The notes under the pieces: generated by a model
The model's database searches: none
The model's input: only the letters and a program-made list of their open reading frames with translations
What the model was told of the DNA's origin: nothing
Shown here: positions 52,550 through 55,105 of the stretch, in pieces
How the letters are laid out: the number at the start of each line of letters is the position of its first letter
How positions within the stretch are numbered: position 1 is the stretch's first letter
Program-made: the position numbers and the translations under genes
NCBI GenBank assembly: GCA_947088515.1
Contig: CAMUHA010000003.1
Span: 1 to 55,105, forward strand
DNA: 55,105 nt
Reading direction: 5' to 3'
Source of the DNA: an uncultured bacterium
GTDB taxonomy: Bacteria > Bacillota > Clostridia > Lachnospirales > Lachnospiraceae

Positions 52550-53379
52550 TTACGCCTCATTACTTGTCGGTTTTATGTAATCAACAGTTACATAAACTTT
52601 ATACAGTGTTCCACCTCTGTCTCCAAGCCATGTATAAATTCTTCCCAGTGGATGTGTAGCATCTTTAAATACATAGACAACCATACACTTCTTGGTCAAT
52701 GCGGATTTAATATTACTCACCGAATTACTAGACAAGTTAAAATATGTATCATGTTCACATATATTTAACGGTTTAAATGTTGCTGAATTATAGTTGTTTA
52801 TGGCATTGATAGATATAATTTCCTCAAATTCTATATCCATCTCATAAAACTGCACTGTATTCGCAAGCGTTTCTGATAACACAAATGTCTTTCTATATAT
52901 TGCCCTTCCATCAATCCATGTTCCAATTTCAATTTCTTCCGTTGAATACACTTCTCCACCGCCACCAGACGAACCTCCTCCGGCTCCGTCTTTACCATCC
53001 TTGCCATTAGTTACAGTCGGGATAAGATTATCGACTTCTTCCTTATTATATGTCTCTGCCTTTGTGTAGTAATTGGATAAATCCGTTTCTCCACCACTGG
53101 GGATATTTGCCACCTTGTTATCAACATACTCAGTAGTAGCGTACCCCGACAGATCAATATTGCTGATTGCCTGTTGCAGTTCTTCCTTTGTGGCATATGC
53201 TGATAGGTCTATATTTATATGCAATGCCTCCAAAGCATTCTGCAACTGTTCCTGTGTCACATAATCGGACAAGTCAACGTCCCCGATTGGGAGTCCTCTA
53301 TAAGTTTCTTCAATTCATCTATTGCATGGTCTATTCCTGCCTTGTCTACAAATTTTGTATTGCTGCCAGTAACTACCAT
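52550..53379 (-). pseudogene. Phage tail-fibre-like protein with a one-base frameshift
   Basis: Two frames join. The first starts at the ATG at 53377-53379 (AGGTGA upstream) and gives MVVTGSNTKFVDKAGIDHAI. At a GGGG run near 53279-53283 the frame slips; one extra G would continue it as SGDVDLSDYVTQEQL. The main part, 53272-52550, has three repeats of DLS-(A/G/N)-YxTKxE, a Gly-rich collagen-like hinge with GKDGKDGAGGG, and a beta-rich C-terminal tip of about 130 residues. This is typical of siphophage tail or baseplate fibres. The 240-residue part alone could only start at TTG. Confidence 0.65.
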
Positions 53380-53436
53380 TTTATCACCTGCCTATCATTT
53401 CATCTATTTCTTCATTAGATACTGTCCTCGTATTGC

Positions 53437-53631
53437 TTACATAAGGTCTATGTCGTTGGTAACAGCTTCAAGCACATCTATTACAGTGAACAATAGTTGT
53501 TTCTGCATTGTAGGTTTATCATATTCCTCTGTAGGAGATAAGTCGTTCTCCGTGAGGAACTGAACATACTGCTCGTCTGTAAAATATTCCTGATTGGATA
53601 ACTCCATCTTTAACCTGTTTAATACTTGCAT
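53437..53631 (-). CDS. Phage structural protein fragment (DUF6706-like)
   Basis: A 64-residue protein starting at the ATG at 53629-53631 (AGGAG 7 bases upstream): MQVLNRLKMELSNQEYF, then YDKPTMQKQLLFTVIDVLEAV. It looks like the N-terminal two thirds of small phage proteins of this type, which are usually about 100 residues. It stops after NDIDLM. The following 50 bases, in another frame, encode RPYVSNTRTVSNEEIDEMIG and a stop, which looks like the end of a different phage gene. A deletion therefore probably joined two phage genes here. Confidence 0.5.
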   Translation of the reverse strand: MQVLNRLKMELSNQEYFTDEQYVQFLTENDLSPTEEYDKPTMQKQLLFTVIDVLEAVTNDIDLM

Positions 53632-53669
53632 TGTTGAACTCCTTTCTTGTATATAAATGAGCATCAAAA

Positions 53670-53696
53670 AAGGACTGCCCATAGTGGACAATCCTT
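53670..53696 (-). terminator. Terminator after the zinc-ribbon membrane protein gene
   Basis: AAGGATTGTCC and GGGCAGTCCTT pair along 11 positions (two G-T pairs) with a 5-base loop, followed on the minus strand by TTTTTT. Confidence 0.75.
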
Positions 53697-53730
53697 AATA
53701 ACATAATATGTTAATAACAAATCTAAATTA

Positions 53731-54279
53731 CTATTTTATCTTTTCCCAACCGCTTTCTTCTGAACCATACATAAGCAAATTATATTCCCAAAATATATCA
53801 TATAAATCCATATAATCTACAAGTTGCTGTGCATACTGCTTTTTATCTTCATCTGATGTTGCATTATCAGATTTCTTTGTATATTCATCCATCACACTTT
53901 GATAACCTGTTGTTTTATCATCCAGATGAACAGTAGCAGTATTATCCTCACCATTTGCCAAGAATTTAACAATACAACCATTGACCTCGGAATTATAATA
54001 AATACTATCAACACTGATATTATTTCCAAAATCTTTTTTGATTAAACGAACTGCGATATTGCCAGGATCATTATTGCGCTTAACAAAGAAAATTCCCATT
54101 GACAATATCATAATAAATGCTAAAACAACTATAAAAAATATAATCACTTTCTTATTTTTCTTTTTCTTAGCATCTGACATAACCTGCTTTGTAATATCTA
54201 AAGGACAACCACATTTAGGACACGCTGATGCTTTTTCACTAATATCAGCACCACATTCTGAACATTTAATAAGTGCCAT
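53731..54279 (-). CDS. Zinc-ribbon membrane protein of unknown function
   Basis: A 182-residue protein. Residues 5-25 are a zinc ribbon (CSECGADISEKASACPKCGCP). A Lys-rich stretch leads to one membrane helix at about 45-66 (VIIFFIVVLAFIMILSMGIFF). The remaining about 115 residues are probably outside the cell. It resembles the following upstream gene in layout. Function unknown; such proteins are frequent in Firmicutes and are often carried by prophages and integrative elements. Confidence 0.65.
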   Translation of the reverse strand: MALIKCSECGADISEKASACPKCGCPLDITKQVMSDAKKKKNKKVIIFFIVVLAFIMILSMGIFFVKRNNDPGNIAVRLIKKDFGNNISVDSIYYNSEVNGCIVKFLANGEDNTATVHLDDKTTGYQSVMDEYTKKSDNATSDEDKKQYAQQLVDYMDLYDIFWEYNLLMYGSEESGWEKIK

Positions 54280-54293
54280 TTATTGATTCTCCT

Positions 54294-55105
54294 TTATTTA
54301 TCTTCTAATTTTTCTGGTATCTGATTATCCAATTTTTCATATGCCGACATAAAATCAGATACAGCATCACTTTTCTTTGTACCAAAATCCCTATAACTTC
54401 CAGATGGATTTATTGCTAAATCTGTTAATATTTTATATGCCTCATACAAATCAGAAACAGTATCATAACACTTGTCCAAACCCTCTGGAGGATTCTGCAA
54501 TTTTTTTATCAAATCCTTTACGGATGACTGATTTGATTCAATATCTGACACTTTCTTTGTTGTAGAAGAATCCGCATATAAGTTTGCAAGGGCTGTATTA
54601 AAGTCGTTAAAATTCCACTTATCTTTCTTTGTATATTTATCCGTTTCACTATCGGAATCTTTTGATATTGCATTCCCCCATACTCTCAAAGTTAAATTAC
54701 ATAATGATTCTGCATCACTACCACCTGACAACATTAAAATCTGTACTTGTCCTAAATTGTCAATGTATTGTTGCTCTGCTTTGTTATCTGAATAGATTTT
54801 GTATCCAATTCCACCACCTACACAAATTATAATAGCAATAATAATACCAATTATAATTTTTCTGGTCTTTGCTGCCATTTTAATGCTTGCAACTTCTACT
54901 TGTTGCGGTTTTGTATCTTCTTGCTTTACTACCTTTTCAACTGGACATCCACAATTAGGACATATTTCATCTGTTTCTGCCAGAACTGCACCACATTCAC
55001 TGCATTTAATTTCTTCATTAACTGTTTTTTCTTCAACAAAAACTTTCCCGCAATGAATACACTTTTTTGCCTTGTCTGAAATTTCTTGCCCACATTCAGG
55101 ACATT
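54294..55105 (-). CDS. Double zinc-ribbon membrane protein, 5' end outside window
   Basis: The open frame runs off the right edge, so the gene is partial; an internal ATG at 54876-54878 is not the likely start. Visible from the edge are two zinc ribbons (CPECGQEISDKAKKCIHCGK and CSECGAV with CPNCGCP), a basic stretch, a membrane helix (KIIIGIIIAIIICVGGGIGYKI) and an extracytoplasmic helical region of about 165 residues. The layout is shared with 53731-54279, 14 bases downstream. Function unknown. Confidence 0.65.
   Translation of the reverse strand, partial: CPECGQEISDKAKKCIHCGKVFVEEKTVNEEIKCSECGAVLAETDEICPNCGCPVEKVVKQEDTKPQQVEVASIKMAAKTRKIIIGIIIAIIICVGGGIGYKIYSDNKAEQQYIDNLGQVQILMLSGGSDAESLCNLTLRVWGNAISKDSDSETDKYTKKDKWNFNDFNTALANLYADSSTTKKVSDIESNQSSVKDLIKKLQNPPEGLDKCYDTVSDLYEAYKILTDLAINPSGSYRDFGTKKSDAVSDFMSAYEKLDNQIPEKLEDK

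Overview
The window reads as a low-GC Gram-positive anaerobe of the Clostridia, most likely Lachnospiraceae. Supporting this are a sporulation gene (spmA), the Bacillus/Clostridia core block yaaO-like/yaaR/holB/ricT/trmN6-like/rsmI, a DUF4015 lipoprotein, strong AGGAGG ribosome sites and low-GC codon use. This is inference from gene content; no 16S rRNA is present. Almost every real gene lies on the minus strand, so transcription runs from high to low coordinates.

Layout from right to left (direction of transcription). (1) 52.3-55.1 kb: the edge of a decayed prophage or integrative element. It holds two zinc-ribbon membrane proteins, a truncated phage structural gene and a frameshifted tail-fibre gene, and ends at a defective tRNA-Phe copy that looks like an attachment-site scar. 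(2) 38.2-52.1 kb: a galactan/galacto-oligosaccharide locus with GH42, two ABC permeases and a binding lipoprotein, a LacI regulator, GH53, GH35 and GH2. The ABC ATPase is not in the window. (3) 37.0-38.0 kb: tRNA-Lys, an ISAs1 transposase remnant and a small lipoprotein. (4) 27.4-36.9 kb: conserved housekeeping genes (HD hydrolase, Orn/Lys/Arg decarboxylase, pyruvate kinase, guanylate-kinase-like enzyme, YaaR, HolB, RicT, a TrmN6-like methylase, DUF4015 lipoprotein, RsmI), closed by a terminator. (5) 25.3-27.3 kb: a lone TnpB-family protein that appears to have lost all three RuvC acidic residues but keeps its zinc ribbon. It lies between a motif-rich promoter region and a roughly 490-bp structured intergenic region. 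(6) 6.8-25.3 kb: a long surface-glycan operon with a TagF-like transferase, a nucleotidyltransferase-kinase fusion, a SIS isomerase, two DUF115/MptE-like proteins, a CMP-sugar synthetase, an aldolase fusion, a methyltransferase, an acetyltransferase, two GT-B-like proteins, a HAD phosphatase, a pentulose-phosphate epimerase and an IspD-family cytidylyltransferase. It is interrupted by an IS110-family element. (7) 0-6.7 kb: intact spmA, followed by an accessory island in which displaced spmA 3' ends, degenerate tyrosine-recombinase genes and ATPase cargo genes alternate.

Two stretches stand out. The first is the spmA island. Two extra, diverged spmA tails mark module borders, both preceded by the same 20-bp dyad-containing repeat, and each tail is followed by a recombinase-like gene and an ATPase-type cargo gene. 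One cargo is an overlapping AAA ATPase/TOPRIM pair resembling two-gene phage-defence systems. This suggests successive insertions of small elements at the 3' end of spmA. The second is the apparently nuclease-dead TnpB, a candidate RNA-guided DNA-binding regulator, immediately upstream of the surface-glycan operon.

Family assignments rest on motif recognition by eye. No database search was run.
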